From Sipunculus nudus (Eukaryota > Annelida > Sipuncula > Golfingiida > Sipunculidae), in contig CM049311.1 in NCBI GenBank assembly GCA_026874595.1, positions 69,235,453-69,299,452 on the forward strand: a stretch of 64,000 nt of DNA, written 5' to 3'. The position numbers and the translations under genes are program-made. Shown piece by piece: positions 46,275 to 58,253 of this stretch. The number at the start of each line of letters is the position of its first letter. Within the stretch, counting starts at the first letter, position 1. Under the pieces are notes generated by a model. The model did no database searches. It saw only the letters and a list, made by a program, of their open reading frames with translations, and had not been told where the DNA came from.

Positions 46275-46432
46275 GCTGGGATGGTGGCGTTCTGTAGTGT
46301 TGGAGGACCACCAAACTTGGACGGGCCACTACAACCTACTGTCATAGCCACACCAGGGATCAAATCTAGGTTGCTAGCGGAGGGCACCGAGCATTTTACC
46401 ACTTGAATATAACAAGATTTCACCTCCCGGAT
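46275..46432 (-). mobile_element. Second, decayed tRNA-derived SINE-like sequence
   Basis: On the - strand TTCAAGTGGTAAAATGCTCG resembles an A box and GATTTGATCCCTGGTG a B box, about 40 bases apart. It continues with GTGGCTATGACAGTAGGTTG. It lies directly upstream of the better-preserved SINE in the same orientation. More diverged, hence lower confidence. Confidence 0.5.
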
Positions 46433-46739
46433 AAACGTTCAACTGTCTGTAGGCCAGGGATTCTTGTAAAATATAACTATTAAGGCAAAATAAACATTTA
46501 ATTTTTTCATCTAGCTGTCCAGGGCATGGATTGTAATTGTAAGGGCAAGTGACATATAACTTGGCTTTCAGACAGGTCTTGGTGTGATATCATTTGATAA
46601 CCAATATAAGGTCAATGGGACCTACTTCCTGCAATTTTGTTAACAAAAATATCAGGACTTCAGCGGACTCCTATATTTTCCTATTTTAAAAAATCTATAA
46701 TTTCCTATATTTCCAGAATTTAGACCATAATCTTCCATA

Positions 46740-46745
46740 TTTATT
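46740..46745 (-). terminator. Candidate polyadenylation signal
   Basis: AATAAA on the - strand about 410 bases beyond the SWSAP1-like stop codon. It is position-appropriate, but AT-rich sequence makes chance occurrence likely. Confidence 0.3.
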
Positions 46746-47152
46746 ATATTTTTTGCACTGCACAATTGTGTTTCTGATAAAACTGTTGCTGAATAATTAT
46801 AATTATTTTGACCTGTTATTACTGAACACACAGCTCTTTTGTAACTCTGTCTTGGTTAGTTTTGGAGTTAAACATGTACAATCCTTTAAAACAATTAAAC
46901 AGACCTTTACATTCCACTGATGGTAAGTTACCAAGTAAAACATAGTTGTGCAGTTTCCATATTGTTTCCTGAAAACTCCTACAATTTTGTCTCAAGTACT
47001 CCAATAAAATTCTGACATTTCTTCAACAGGCAGGCAGAAGCCCTGAAATATGGTTCTGGATACTTTAAAGTCACAGCTTTCTACATAAGAAGAAGAACTA
47101 CTTTAAATATATCTTGACCATATAAAAGAAACATAAAAATACCTTTTTATAT

Positions 47153-47304
47153 TTAAATTTGCACCAACTTGCTTGACGAGATCTTCTGTGCCATGATGTC
47201 CTTCATGTAGATCTGTTCCCTGGCGTGGAACCGTACTGTGTGTTTTTCTGTGTGGTATTGACCTACAGGATTCATTTCATATTCATCTCCACTTGGTATT
47301 GTTT
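47153..47304 (-). CDS. SWSAP1: SWSAP1-like last exon
   Basis: The acceptor is a long T run plus CCAG. The exon continues phase 1 from 50618 (A|AA) and encodes TIPSGDEYEMNPVGQYHTEK, then HTVRFHAREQIYMKDIM and a short tail ending SSSKLVQI before TAA at 47155-47153. The HTVRFHxxxxIYMKDI strand corresponds to the C-terminal WWVTFRSDGEMMIAP-type strand of vertebrate SWSAP1 (recalled). The gene converges on PARP4, the stop codons being about 4.2 kb apart. Confidence 0.7.
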
Positions 47305-48157
47305 CTGGAAAAAAAAAAAAAATATTTGTCTTCTTCATTCTGTCGAACTGACAATGCCATAAACTGACATTGCTTCATGTTGAAGTAAGTGAGTGAGTGT
47401 TTGTAAGTTCTGAAGTGGCTTAATAAAAGTCAAACCTTATAAGGTGTAGCTCCTGATAAAGGCATACTACACTTAAAAAGTGTTTTAAATTGATCTTTGG
47501 TATTTTTTCCTCACTAATGTAGCATATCATAAGGTAAGCCTCATCAGGATATATTAATACACATAACAAAGGAAACTGTGATTAAAATTCACACAGCAAT
47601 TTGTATACACTCATGAGTGTAACTGAAAAATTATGAATTAATTGGTACTTTGGTAAGGACTTTGTTACAGCCAGTAACAGGAAAAGGCCACATGAGGACA
47701 TGCATGCTTTTGTGCATGTGTGTGTGTGTGTTTGTCATGTCAACACGAATAAGCAAATATTCAAGCATCAACCAGCAGGTATAACATGCCTATGTTGTCA
47801 CTTTTTATTAAAGTATTTTCAACCTTCATACCCGTACTTATAGCAAAGCTGTATGCTTTGTTTGAAACAAATCCACAACTTCAAAAAAGCATTCAGATTC
47901 AATAAAAGTTGTCCCGTTATACAAATTTTGACAATATCAACTGAGAGACAGGCACAACAAAGATCTGAATAAGCCATCAAACAATAAAAAAAGCTGTAGC
48001 AATGTTGGTTTCTGGAGCTTAGGCCTGTATTCAAGACTTTTAATGACAGTTGCTGACATCTGGTGGCAAGATTTCTAACTATATTGGATCATCTGCAAAT
48101 CTTACACAACCAAATGGTAGCATTATTCAAATGATTAGTTCAGCCTCTTTAATAGGA

Positions 48158-50585
48158 ACAAGGCCTACAGGCCTAATGCGAACCTGTACATTTGGAAATA
48201 CACCAGACGTAATGCTTCAATGATGGACCATTACTTTTCATGTATATGAACAATGCAAGTACTAATCATTTTGAATAAGAACAATTACACAAACATCACT
48301 GCTGAAATTCTGGCATGGGTGCACTAGTCTTGTATACAACGAAGCTATCAGAGATATACACATATGCCAATTTTCAGACTGATATATCAAACCCCTCCTG
48401 AGAAATAAGCAGGGACACACATTGTGCAAAAATTATTGTAGGTGGCAACACCAGTCTTGTATACGACAAAGCTATTTGATATGCATAAATATGCCCAATT
48501 TCAGGCTGATATATCAAATTCCTCTGTACAAAAAAGCAGGCACATACACTGTGCAAAATTCAATGTACGTGGCACCACCTGTCTTGTAAATGAGATATCC
48601 ATCAAAGACGCATAGACAGGTCAAAATATTAGTCCAATACATCAAACTTCCCCAGAGTTTGATGCACTGGGCTGACAAGGCTTAGGTGAGTAAGGCAGTT
48701 TCCCCCGAGTGACCTGTGACAAATTGCTGCCTCAAGCTACTGCACTGAGTGAACTCTTGACCTGCACCTGGCTAGACTGAGTGAACTTTTGACCTGTACC
48801 TGGCTGCACTAAGTGAACTCTTGACCTGTTGCATAATCTGACACAGTTGGCAGTCTGCCAAAGCTATAAATAGATTCAGCCTGAACTTTGGTGCCAAATA
48901 TGATGCAGTGAGCAGTCTGCCAAAGCTATAAATAGAATGCAGCTATTGCACTGAGTGAACTCTTGACCTATACCTGGCTGCACTTCTTCCAATCCTGGCA
49001 ATGTGCCAAAACTATTTATAGAGCTAACATCATCTTGGCTAATGGCCAACATCAAGGCACTGGCAATCTGCCAATGGTAAACCAAGTGCTGCCATCTGTA
49101 CACAAAAGTCATCCCTACTTGAAATAACTTTGAAATTTATTTTTCCAGTACAAAATGCTTTTCAGCTGATTTTATAAAAAAAGAAATCAGGAATATATGT
49201 AAAATTATTATGGATGCATACTGAATGCAAAATTAAATACAGATATATCTCATTGATGGCAAATTCTTGAATTAAGTTGAGTAGGGATACCAATAATTTA
49301 TAATCCACATACAGTTGTCTTTATATAGCCACAGAGAGCTAAATATCCATGATTGCCTGGTATGATGAATAACTAAAATCATAAATCTAAATTTTTTAAA
49401 TGCTTTTAACAAAACTTAACCATTAACCAAAGATAACCTGAAATCTAAATGTCTAGTGGCATGATGTAATAGATGCTGATAAACTGGTGCCAGGCTAGAT
49501 GTAACAGCATAACACAGCTAACATATATGGTAAAATGACTCAATTCAATCTCCATAATTCAGCCAAAAATCATTCATGTGGAACCATGAATGACAATTAT
49601 TATAAGAATTATTGTAGGGATTATTCTTGTAAAATATTTAACAAACTGGCTTCAGTGGCATCAGTCGAAAAACGTTTCCCAGGTTTATAACTCATATAGG
49701 AAGTTCAGCTTCCCAGGTTTATAACTCATATAGGAAGTTCAGCTTCCTGTAACTCAGCCAAAAAGCACTGAACCAAAACCTTATGAACAAACTTGAATTA
49801 TCAACATCTGAGGATAATTAATTTGTGAGGTTTAAGAATTTGGCCCAGTGGTTTTTGAGAAGAAGATCTTTGTAGCCACTGAGCTAAAATGGGCTGTTAT
49901 GGCATATGACTCATTTCAGCTTTCCATAACTTAGCCAAAAGTCACTGAAAAGAAACCATTTGAACAAACTTCAGAAAGCACTACCCTAGAATCGTTTCTG
50001 TGCGATATTAAACATTTTGGCCATATGGTTTCAGAGAAGAAGTTTTCTGTAGCCCTCAGTGTGATACAGGCACTGATGACCCCGTAAAACAAAGGCCGAT
50101 GCAGGTGGCGCCACCAATACCTCAATTTCAGATATGACCTATGTGACCAACATTTGCATAAAATTTGGTGATGATAGCTCCAGCCGTTTCTGAGATTTAA
50201 ATTTTAATATGCTTTTTTGCACAGTTAACAAAGTTTAGCCTCCTGTAACTCATCCAAAAATCTCCGAACTGGAACCATTCGAACAAACTTGAGAAAGATT
50301 GTTCCAGGGATCATTTCTGTGAAATATTGGACAATTTGGCTGGACAGTTTCGGAGGAGAAGATTTTAAAAGTTTTTTTAGCTTTTTCCCTATAAAATCTA
50401 AGAAAATGCAGTTAGAAAAAAAATAAACAAAATCTGACATAGTTTTTTGGATGACTGAATATTTGCAAAAAATTTGGTGATGCTAGCTCCTGCCCTTTTT
50501 GAGATAGCTATGGTTAACGTACAGACGACGCACGACACACGACGGACGACGCCGCACCATTGCATAAGCTCACAGGTTCGCTAAA
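48158..50585 (-). mobile_element. Family C element, complete-looking inverted copy
   Basis: On the - strand it starts GCGAACCTGTGAGCTTATGC (50585) and ends GCATTAGGCCTGTAGGCC (about 48160). Its order matches the + strand element at 3216-6955 without the nested copy: GTCCG-rich head, repeated TTGTTCAAATGGTTT and GAGTTATGGGAAGCT-like modules, GGTGGCGCCACC (50104-50115), then the GGTCAAGAGTTCACTCAG array (48740-49020). It sits in the last intron of the SWSAP1-like gene, in the same orientation as that gene. No protein of its own is recognised. Confidence 0.8.
49678..49746 (+). repeat. 34-bp tandem duplication
   Basis: CCCAGGTTTATAACTCATAT AGGAAGTTCAGCTT occurs twice without visible change inside the family C copy. 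The single-unit state in the + strand copy (about 4085) shows it arose after insertion. Confidence 0.85.
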
Positions 50586-50617
50586 AACAATAGTTTTATT
50601 GAAATACTGTACATTAC

Positions 50618-50718
50618 TTTGTATCTGGTAGCAGTTTTTGAAGTATCTCTTGTACATGGATATGTTCAAAGGATTGGTCTCTGAGGCAGCAGCTAAGACT
50701 CCAGTGGTCTCACCTGGT
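50618..50718 (-). CDS. SWSAP1: SWSAP1-like exon (third visible)
   Basis: Acceptor TTTTTGTTACAG, donor GTAATG. It enters in phase 2 and encodes PGETTGVLAAASETNPLNIS, then MYKRYFKNCYQIQ, leaving in phase 1. In SWSAP1 the matching part is a strand (xxLMVALQT) followed by LLQRYFPAQCWLQ; the YKRYFKNCYQIQ match is the clearest. Beyond the donor the frame runs into repeat sequence with an AATAAA, which could serve a shorter transcript. Confidence 0.72.
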
Positions 50719-52442
50719 CTGTAACAAAAACATGTATATTATTAATATACAATTATTTGTTAAATGTTAAAGGATGTGCTCAATCTTGAAAATCTTATGC
50801 ATTACAAAGAATATAAGCAAGACAGGAAATAAGCAATAAGGTGAAGCTTGGCCGTGTATGACGTGTACAACTAACATTACAGAAGCTGTCTCCAACCTGT
50901 GAATCCTATCAGAGGTAAAGGCTAAAACTGGTGAGGATAATGGTGCAATTTAGTAAAATCATTCAAACACTTGTCACATTATGTAATGAATAGTTTGGGC
51001 TAATTGGATATTACAAGTAAGATGCATTTGTAATATACAGTTGTGTACACCTTTTACCTGTACTGCAGACCTTATTTAAAGGGGCCCCGATCACCTATCT
51101 GACCTTTATAAACTAAAGGTAATCCCTTGGAGCTTTTATAAAATATGGACAGAAAAAATGGATATCACCACACACAGCTGTTTGTTTTGTTAATATCAAC
51201 GTGTTTATAATAATTCAACAAGGGCACGTCTGATAAGCCAGTGCTTTGCAAATGGCATTTTACCACAAGTGACCTTTTTACCTCCACAAATATGCAACCT
51301 ACCCCCTTAGGTTCTGTTTTTCCCGTTTACAACCAGGTTATTGATGAACAAGCTCAAAATTGAAGCGTTAAAAGAACTTTTCATAACCAGAATTACCCTT
51401 GGATCATTAAAAGGATATAATAAGTAGATATATTATGCCTATTCTTTCACATCATCAGAGCAGTTTTGCTTTACACATTCCCCAGCAAAATCATCCCAGC
51501 ACAGTCTCTGTTCCTCACATACGGCTGTTTAACACCTTGTTATGGCTCTGCGTGTTGGTAAACACAGTCAACATGTGTCTTATAATAAGGTTGCATGACC
51601 AGAGGTCTGATTGTGAACTGCAACACACAGTGTTTCAGCCAGCGGGAACATGAATTTCATTTTTTGTGCCAAGTCTGATAAGGCCTCTCATGATTGAAAT
51701 GTGTTTTGGCTCCGCACTGCACACAGACCCACGTGCTTTGTTTATGTTTATACCTATGATCACCTCGGTCCACTTTTTTAAACATTTGTTTACAGGAGTA
51801 AGCAAGCGTTTTAAAGGCAATATTTTGGGGGTACATTTATTTTAAAAGGAAGAAGCTATTTTTCATATTTTTCCTTTCCCCTTTAATATATAGACAGAGG
51901 AAGCCAGAAACCACATAAATTCTTTTTTAAAAAAGGTAGTTGAATGGGCAGCTTTAACTGTTGATTCAAGAGGACTTGTCTAATTTTCAATGGCTCAGAC
52001 AAGGAGGGCAGTGATTCCTTTCATAAAGATTGTGACATCATATTATGATTTTAACAGTACCACATACTGTGAAACCCTGACATTAGGACCACCAACAGGA
52101 CCTCAATAAAGTTACTGCATTTTCATGGTAGTTGTCAACGTGAGGTCTAAAGAGCCAACAAGAATTTGGCTGTGAAAAGTGGTGATTATTTTTAGGTGGT
52201 TGCTAAACTGAGGTGGTCGTTAGGCTAGGCATTACTGTACCACATATGCAGTTGAAACACCTCATCCTTTTGACAACTTCTTTTTAATAAGCCTAAATAA
52301 GAACTGATATCCCCAACACATTGAATTGGAACTGAATTTTTATAAAAATTCTTTTAAATGGAAATGAACCTTGGAATCTGAGCCAAGCCAAGGTCTGTAG
52401 ATGAGCACTGAAAAGGTCAACGAGCAAAAGTGTAGTACTTAC
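50719..52442. other. Intron with a MITE-like element
   Basis: Mostly unique sequence. At 52070-52240 there is a MITE-like element (GTGAAACCCTGACATTAGGACC at its left, GGTCGTTAGGCTAGGCATTACTGTA-type right end) related to the one at 1424. The + frames in this stretch have no support. Confidence 0.5.
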
Positions 52443-52522
52443 TTTTTCTTTAATTCAATGAAGTTTTTAGCGTCTATTAAGAGGGAGCATAACCTAGCAA
52501 TTGTCTTCTCTGGACTATCAGC
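52443..52522 (-). CDS. SWSAP1: SWSAP1-like exon (second visible)
   Basis: Acceptor ATTTTTCAG, donor GTAAGT. It enters in phase 0 and encodes ADSPEKTIARLCSLLIDAKN, then FIELKKK, leaving in phase 2. It corresponds to the helix after the Walker B strand in SWSAP1 (ALLLDTAAHFSHRL-type). The length and both phases fit the flanking exons exactly. Confidence 0.75.
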
Positions 52523-53313
52523 CTGAAAAATAATAACAGATCAAATAAGATAAGTCAAGAAAAGATATGTATTTACCCAAGTCAATTTGCTGATGAATTG
52601 TAGAGGGAAGTAGTAAAATAACCAAGATTTATGAAAATAAATGCATGCACATTTTTGACAGTTTTACAGATGGATATTGAATTCTGAACATAAATTAACT
52701 GAATATAACTTAAATTGATCAGAAAAGATAAAGCAGATGCCTCAATTTCCTCAGGAAAATTTTATTTAGCTCATTTAATGAAACTGTCCATTTGTTTTTT
52801 GTTATTGTTAGTAATAAGGTTATGACTGGTATGCATAGACTTGCTTATGCTGAATACCTCAACTGTGCCAAAGTTGTATATTATACATCTTAAAAGTTAT
52901 TTTCATTCCTTGTAAAATTGTATCTCAGCTATTCTGCTTTTCGCCTTATTTTTTAATATGATCAGGTCCATTAATACCCAGGTGGTGCCAGCAACAAACT
53001 CTAAATTAACTTATCTAAACCCTGATAAACCCTCTTTCCAAATGTTATTTTCCTTGATTCTCAGAAAAATAAACAAAACCAAAGATTTTTTTTTATTCTG
53101 AGAGAAATTTTGACAAAATATGCATCCTGATAACTTATTTTTCTAGGTTGTTTCAGGAAGATGTATTTTCTGCAAGTTTCTTGTTATAAACTAAATACAG
53201 CTATATTTTAGATATTCAGTTATTTTTATAATGAGTGGTTAATACCAAGAATTTCAAGGGAAATTATTTTCAAGAAAAACATTCCATATTGTTCATAATG
53301 ATGTTTTGTTTAC

Positions 53314-53428
53314 CTGTGGCTGAGTTGTGTAAACGTGCAGGTCATCCACTATGATAACGTCAGGAAGTACAGGGAGTTCATGTAAACTGGCCAGGTAGTG
53401 GACCAGCTCAGACGTAGAAGCCACGTAC
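53314..53428 (-). CDS. SWSAP1: SWSAP1-like exon with Walker B-type strand
   Basis: Acceptor TGTTACTTACAG, donor GTAAAC. It encodes YVASTSELVHYLASLHELPV, then LPDVIIVDDLHVYTTQPQ. The PDVIIVDDLHVY strand is a Walker B-like hhhhDxL, matching the PSLLLLDGLEEYL segment of vertebrate SWSAP1, preceded by the conserved STxELxxxLxxxH helix. SWSAP1 pairs with ZSWIM7/SWS1 and supports RAD51 filaments (established). It enters in phase 2, so an upstream exon ending in two bases of a codon is needed; the Walker A exon was not found in the window. Confidence 0.78.
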
Positions 53429-56400
53429 CTGTAAGTAACAGTCATCAAGCTAAACATAAACAGGTGGCTATAATTTTGTTAAATTCAGTTAGAAGCAAAC
53501 ATGACAAAGTACAAGCAGGCAGCACCTTCACTGTGAATACTGACTGTCACAGAATGCCTTCCCCGGAAAGTACCAGAAATTTATAATAATCACTACAAAT
53601 GATTCTTTTGCAGTCCTTACCCCTTACAGATAGTGGTGCCCCCTGGAGAAGGAAGGTAAACTAACTGTACCCCACATGGGAAGCAGCCCATGAAATGATC
53701 AGTGAAAAGAAAAAAAGTAACAGCCAAAAAAGTTATATTTAAAGCAAGTCCTTTAGTTGAAATTGAATTGGAATTTTAAAATCTGAATTGGCCCCAGGTC
53801 TGATTGACAGGCATAAAATTAGAATATTTACAAAAAAAAACTTGACAGGTTAAAAAAATAAAGAGTATTTTTTCTAATATAATTTTACATGTATCAAATC
53901 AAATTATGTTTCTTAATAAAATACCCTGACAGGGTTAAATCAGAATTCAACAAACATACCTGGGCACAGACAGGTGACTTTTATGACCACCAGAGTATAT
54001 TTTGTTCACAATACAACTGATAATGGTGTATGAGTTGAGTGCAGGTGACGTGTTGGGGGAAAGGCATGTCTTTGTTGTAGGAGACAGGCACAAGATGGTA
54101 TTCCTGATGCAAAGTATTCAGTGTATTTTGTTACAAATACATTCCTTGCAGGTAGGAATTTAAGCTCCTTGGAAACTTCTATAGGGTCAGAAACATGGTT
54201 CTGTACAATAAAAAAATCATCAAAACAAGGCTGGAACTATTTCATTGATACACTGCGACAAAACTATTTTAATGATACACGACAAGAGGCTTGGCTGTAA
54301 CAGGCTTTGTTAGTACATGTACTTGGTACCTGTACTTGTTTTGTTCCAAGTAACCGATTACATCGATGATTGGTCTTCTCTTTCATAATGGATTAAACTG
54401 GTTGCATCTTTGTATAATCAATCAAAAACAATAAGATATGTCCATACCAAGAAATGTAACCCATGCAAATAAGTCATATGGGTGAAGAATAGGAGCAAAC
54501 AACATCAAAACTGAACTTGGAGCTTTGGACACTTATCAACAACCAGGTCATTAGCTTTCAGCTTGACCATAAACTTATTTTGTTATTAGGGCCAGATTTA
54601 AAATCAACCATGCACATATATGCTGTTGTTTCCATAGACTATTTATGATTGCTATGGTAACATGATTTATCAAGTCCTTATGTGTATACTGACTTATACA
54701 CAGCCTATTCTGTACACAGCCAACTTGTTGTTTTAATTTTAAAATACATCACCAAACAAATTTATACATAAAAAATTAATTCATATTTTACTGAACTATA
54801 ATAAAACTTACTTTACTTGTACATGTCAATTACTGAAGCACATGCACATAATGGGAAACCTCCTGTACACCAGTACAGACACCATGGCTTGTCCTAAGCC
54901 TGTGATGTAATCTAATGAGCCCAGTTAGGTTCATCATATGTAACTTTTTCCTTTTATCTCATATCTTGTTTCCTCTGAGGTTGACAGGTAACACATGTTT
55001 TTACAGCGAACCTTAACATATTGTGTAATCTGCAGTTTTCAGTTTACTACTTGCTTAGGCTTAGTTAACTGTTTTCAATCTGATTTACCATCTCTGACAA
55101 ACATGTTATTATATTCAAATATAAGTTTGGTCTGTTGTTATTCTACTCATATAAAGTTTAATTTTCATAATCTACTCCAATTTAATTTTGATATATTTCA
55201 TTTCATTCCTTTTTTGTAGTTTTAACATTTTATTGTGACTTTCATTTTACATTAACAAAATTTACTTGTGTTTCAACAAAACCTCGCTAGGTACTTCATA
55301 AATTTATCCTGTTCTATATGCCATAACTTAAAAGTCTAAAAAACAATTATTTAATCTTTTTATTTTTTTTTAAACAATAACATGACAACTTGTTAAAAAT
55401 ACAAACAAAATTAGACACATTATAAACACTTACGACACACTAACATTTATATAAAAACAAAAAACATAGAAGCATGCAGGGTAGAATTTTTAATCTTATC
55501 TGATATATTTGTATCTTAAATTCATAACCAAATTCAAACCAGTTTCTCCAATTTATCATATAACTTTGTAAGGTTTAAACTGTGAGTGGGGTAAAAGAGT
55601 CTATAATAAAACTTTATTTAAATCTTATCTGATATATTAGTTTAATTATTTCATAACAGATTTCTCAAATTTATCTAGTAACTTTGTTCTGGTAAAAAAG
55701 TGGGTAAAATTTATACAGGAAGAGTAAGAGGTTATTATGTTAGCTTCAATTTTGGACACCAAAGCCTATCCCATATCTCTATCTTGTCTTATGTCTCACA
55801 TACTAAACAACTATATTAAATGTAATGTTTGAATTATAAAGATAATCTTGATATGTGCTGTTCTCCTTCTATGCATTTATGTTAGATTTTTCATATTACA
55901 TGTAAAATAAATACAGTAAATATTTGGTTGTCACCGCATGGAAATAACGTCCACAATGGAGCCACATGAGATGTCTTACATAATGTAAAAATGTCTTTGA
56001 GATGATGCAATCAAAATCGGATATCCAATGACAGAGGATCAAGTGCAGGTTTTTAAGTACAATATGAGATGTGACTTGTGATTGGTTGAAAAAAATAAGG
56101 TGACATGGCTTACCACATTGCATTTTCTTAACCAACCTTCGTCAGAGATACCTGAAAAACTTGTTAAAGTGCACCCAGTACCACTGAGATTCTGTGGGCC
56201 CTAACTTATTATACCACTTGTTGATAATGATTTAATAGTAAGATTGTTTATATGATGTAATATAAACCATCATAAAAGGATGGCTTCCTGCCAGGCTGGG
56301 GTTTATAGGTCTGGTTCTCACACCAACCACAAGACATGAAAACTAGCTGCAGGTGCTCATGTATGTAATTAACTTAAACCAGCAAAGATGCTGGAAGCCA

Positions 56401-58121
56401 TCTCACTGGTACTGAGGTTAACCACAGGTATGTTCATCACACGTCAAATGCACACTCACCACCGTGCCCAACCTAAATCCTCAAACCCTGCATCATTTAG
56501 ATTACGGGTTCCAACACTTTAAGAAGATTTTCATGACTTTTTCATGACCTAAAACAAATATTCATGACTCTTCAATGACTAAAAACTTTGACTTGTTAAA
56601 TAATTACAAATTTACAAACAAAAAGAGATCATGGATGTGACACAACATGTGAACAGTCTGCAAATAAATTTTCATGATTTTTGGAAATTCCTAAAAACTG
56701 ACTTTCTAAAGTACTGAATTTTAAAATAAAAAAATTATGACTTTTTCAAGGCATAGGATACCTGTTATTTGAAAAATTATTCAGGTGTTGTCGCTTTATA
56801 GTTATTATAATATAACATAAATATATCCAGATTAATGTATATATTTATAATATAATTTTTTTGTTCTGTGTCTTCCACCCTTTTTCTCTCTCTCTTTCAC
56901 ACACATACAAATGCAAAAAAAACTGTTTGCATATGTATAAAATATCCCACAGTTTTATACTTAAGGTATATGATTTTTTTAAGGAAAAAAGATGATTCTA
57001 AATATTAAAGATCAAATTAATTTTATTGTGAGAATTAATCTTGGTCTAGATATGATAATTTAGGGATATTTGTCTCTGGTAGTACCTCTGTGGAGATAAG
57101 ATTGGACTGTTACATCTCATTACATCTCATGGAGAACTTGGGAGCTATCATCATCCACATATAAATAGTTCACCTGTGAGTGGTGCTGGGTTAGTCAATG
57201 TTGTAGGACTACTGCTGAGTCTCTTTTAGTAAGTGATTACTGCAGATTCAGCATAGTCAAATGAGTAGTACTGAGTCAGTAAATATTGGTACAGTCAGTA
57301 ATGGTGAGTCAAGAAATTTTGCCCAGTCAGTGCAGCCATGTATGTGATAATCCAGATACACAAAAATAAAATAATCACATTGTTTAATATAATAATATTT
57401 TTCTCCTAAAATAAAAAAAAAAATTCAATCTACATCTTCATAATTCATCAATATGGAACTTATTACACCTCTGTCAGATGGTACAAGTACAGTATTATTT
57501 TTGCTCTTGTTGGTTGGTTAAAGCGGCTGGTCAACTCAAAAAGCTATGAAGAAATTTTGATAGAATTTGTTGGTGGTATAGGTTACTTATTTTGAGGTTT
57601 GGAATTTTTCTACTATAAACTGGATTCCCATATAATGTTTTCAATATCAGGAATTCTTTAACATTGTCAGATAGTGCTATTTCTCTATTCTGAGAGAGAG
57701 CCAGAGCCCTTTACTGATATTATGGGCTGTCTTTGCTCTAGCAACCAGAGCTCCTGCTTGTAATCCACACATAAAGACAGATGTTGATGAAGTGTAGCAC
57801 CTTAGTAAAAATGTTATACTGAATTTGCTCAGTCAATACTTTAGGGTAAATTATGTACATCATATTTCATGGTAATGTAGATTGTACATAAAATAGTTGA
57901 TTTATAATCTATCATCAATCGTTTTTTTATTTGTAATCATTGTGTGTGATTTAACAACTGATTACTACTAATGTGTATTCCTATTATATAAAGATACTTC
58001 ATGTGACAACAAAAGGCAGTAGAGAACATTTATTAGTCATACCATAAAAACAGTTACACATTAAATCTGATAGGTATATTTTTTTTTCAATTCATTGACT
58101 TTTTGGGTATTTTATGGCATA
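53429..58121. other. Likely SWSAP1 5' intron(s) or intergenic, nothing firm
   Basis: AT-rich. A - strand stretch ending at 53960 (donor GTATGT, phase 2) would fit the 53428 exon by phase, but its peptide lacks a P-loop and resembles nothing I know. A - strand run near 53620-53690 spells a short Gly/Thr-rich peptide without convincing splice sites. At 56280-56460 there is repeat-like sequence. Confidence 0.35.
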
Positions 58122-58253
58122 TTACAGTGTCAGATAACAGCAAAGAATAATGTGAAGGGCTGATCTGGAAATATCCAAGTTATCAGACAGAGGATGACTC
58201 AGCAATGACAGCCAGCTTGCAATGGTGTCACGGAAAACTTTGATATCATGCTC
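58122..58253 (-). CDS. Candidate exon, unidentified protein
   Basis: The - strand has an acceptor CCTGGTATTTCAG and an open frame EHDIKVFRDTIASWLSLLSH, then PLSDNLDISRSALHIILCCY and LTL before TAA. The amphipathic helical pattern resembles an alpha-solenoid segment. A donor (GTAATA) overlaps the stop, so it could be internal, or the last exon of a gene that continues to the right. It does not match SWSAP1. No flanking exon was found. Confidence 0.4.
   Translation of the reverse strand, partial: EHDIKVFRDTIASWLSLLSHPLSDNLDISRSALHIILCCYLTL

Noticed and set aside
45967-46329. 120-codon - strand frame
   Set aside because: Runs across two SINE-like sequences and contains the pol III A and B boxes.
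53860-54120. SWSAP1 upstream exon ending at about 53960
   Set aside because: The phase and donor fit, but the peptide has no Walker A motif, an in-frame TGA lies just upstream, and an overlapping frame is equally open.
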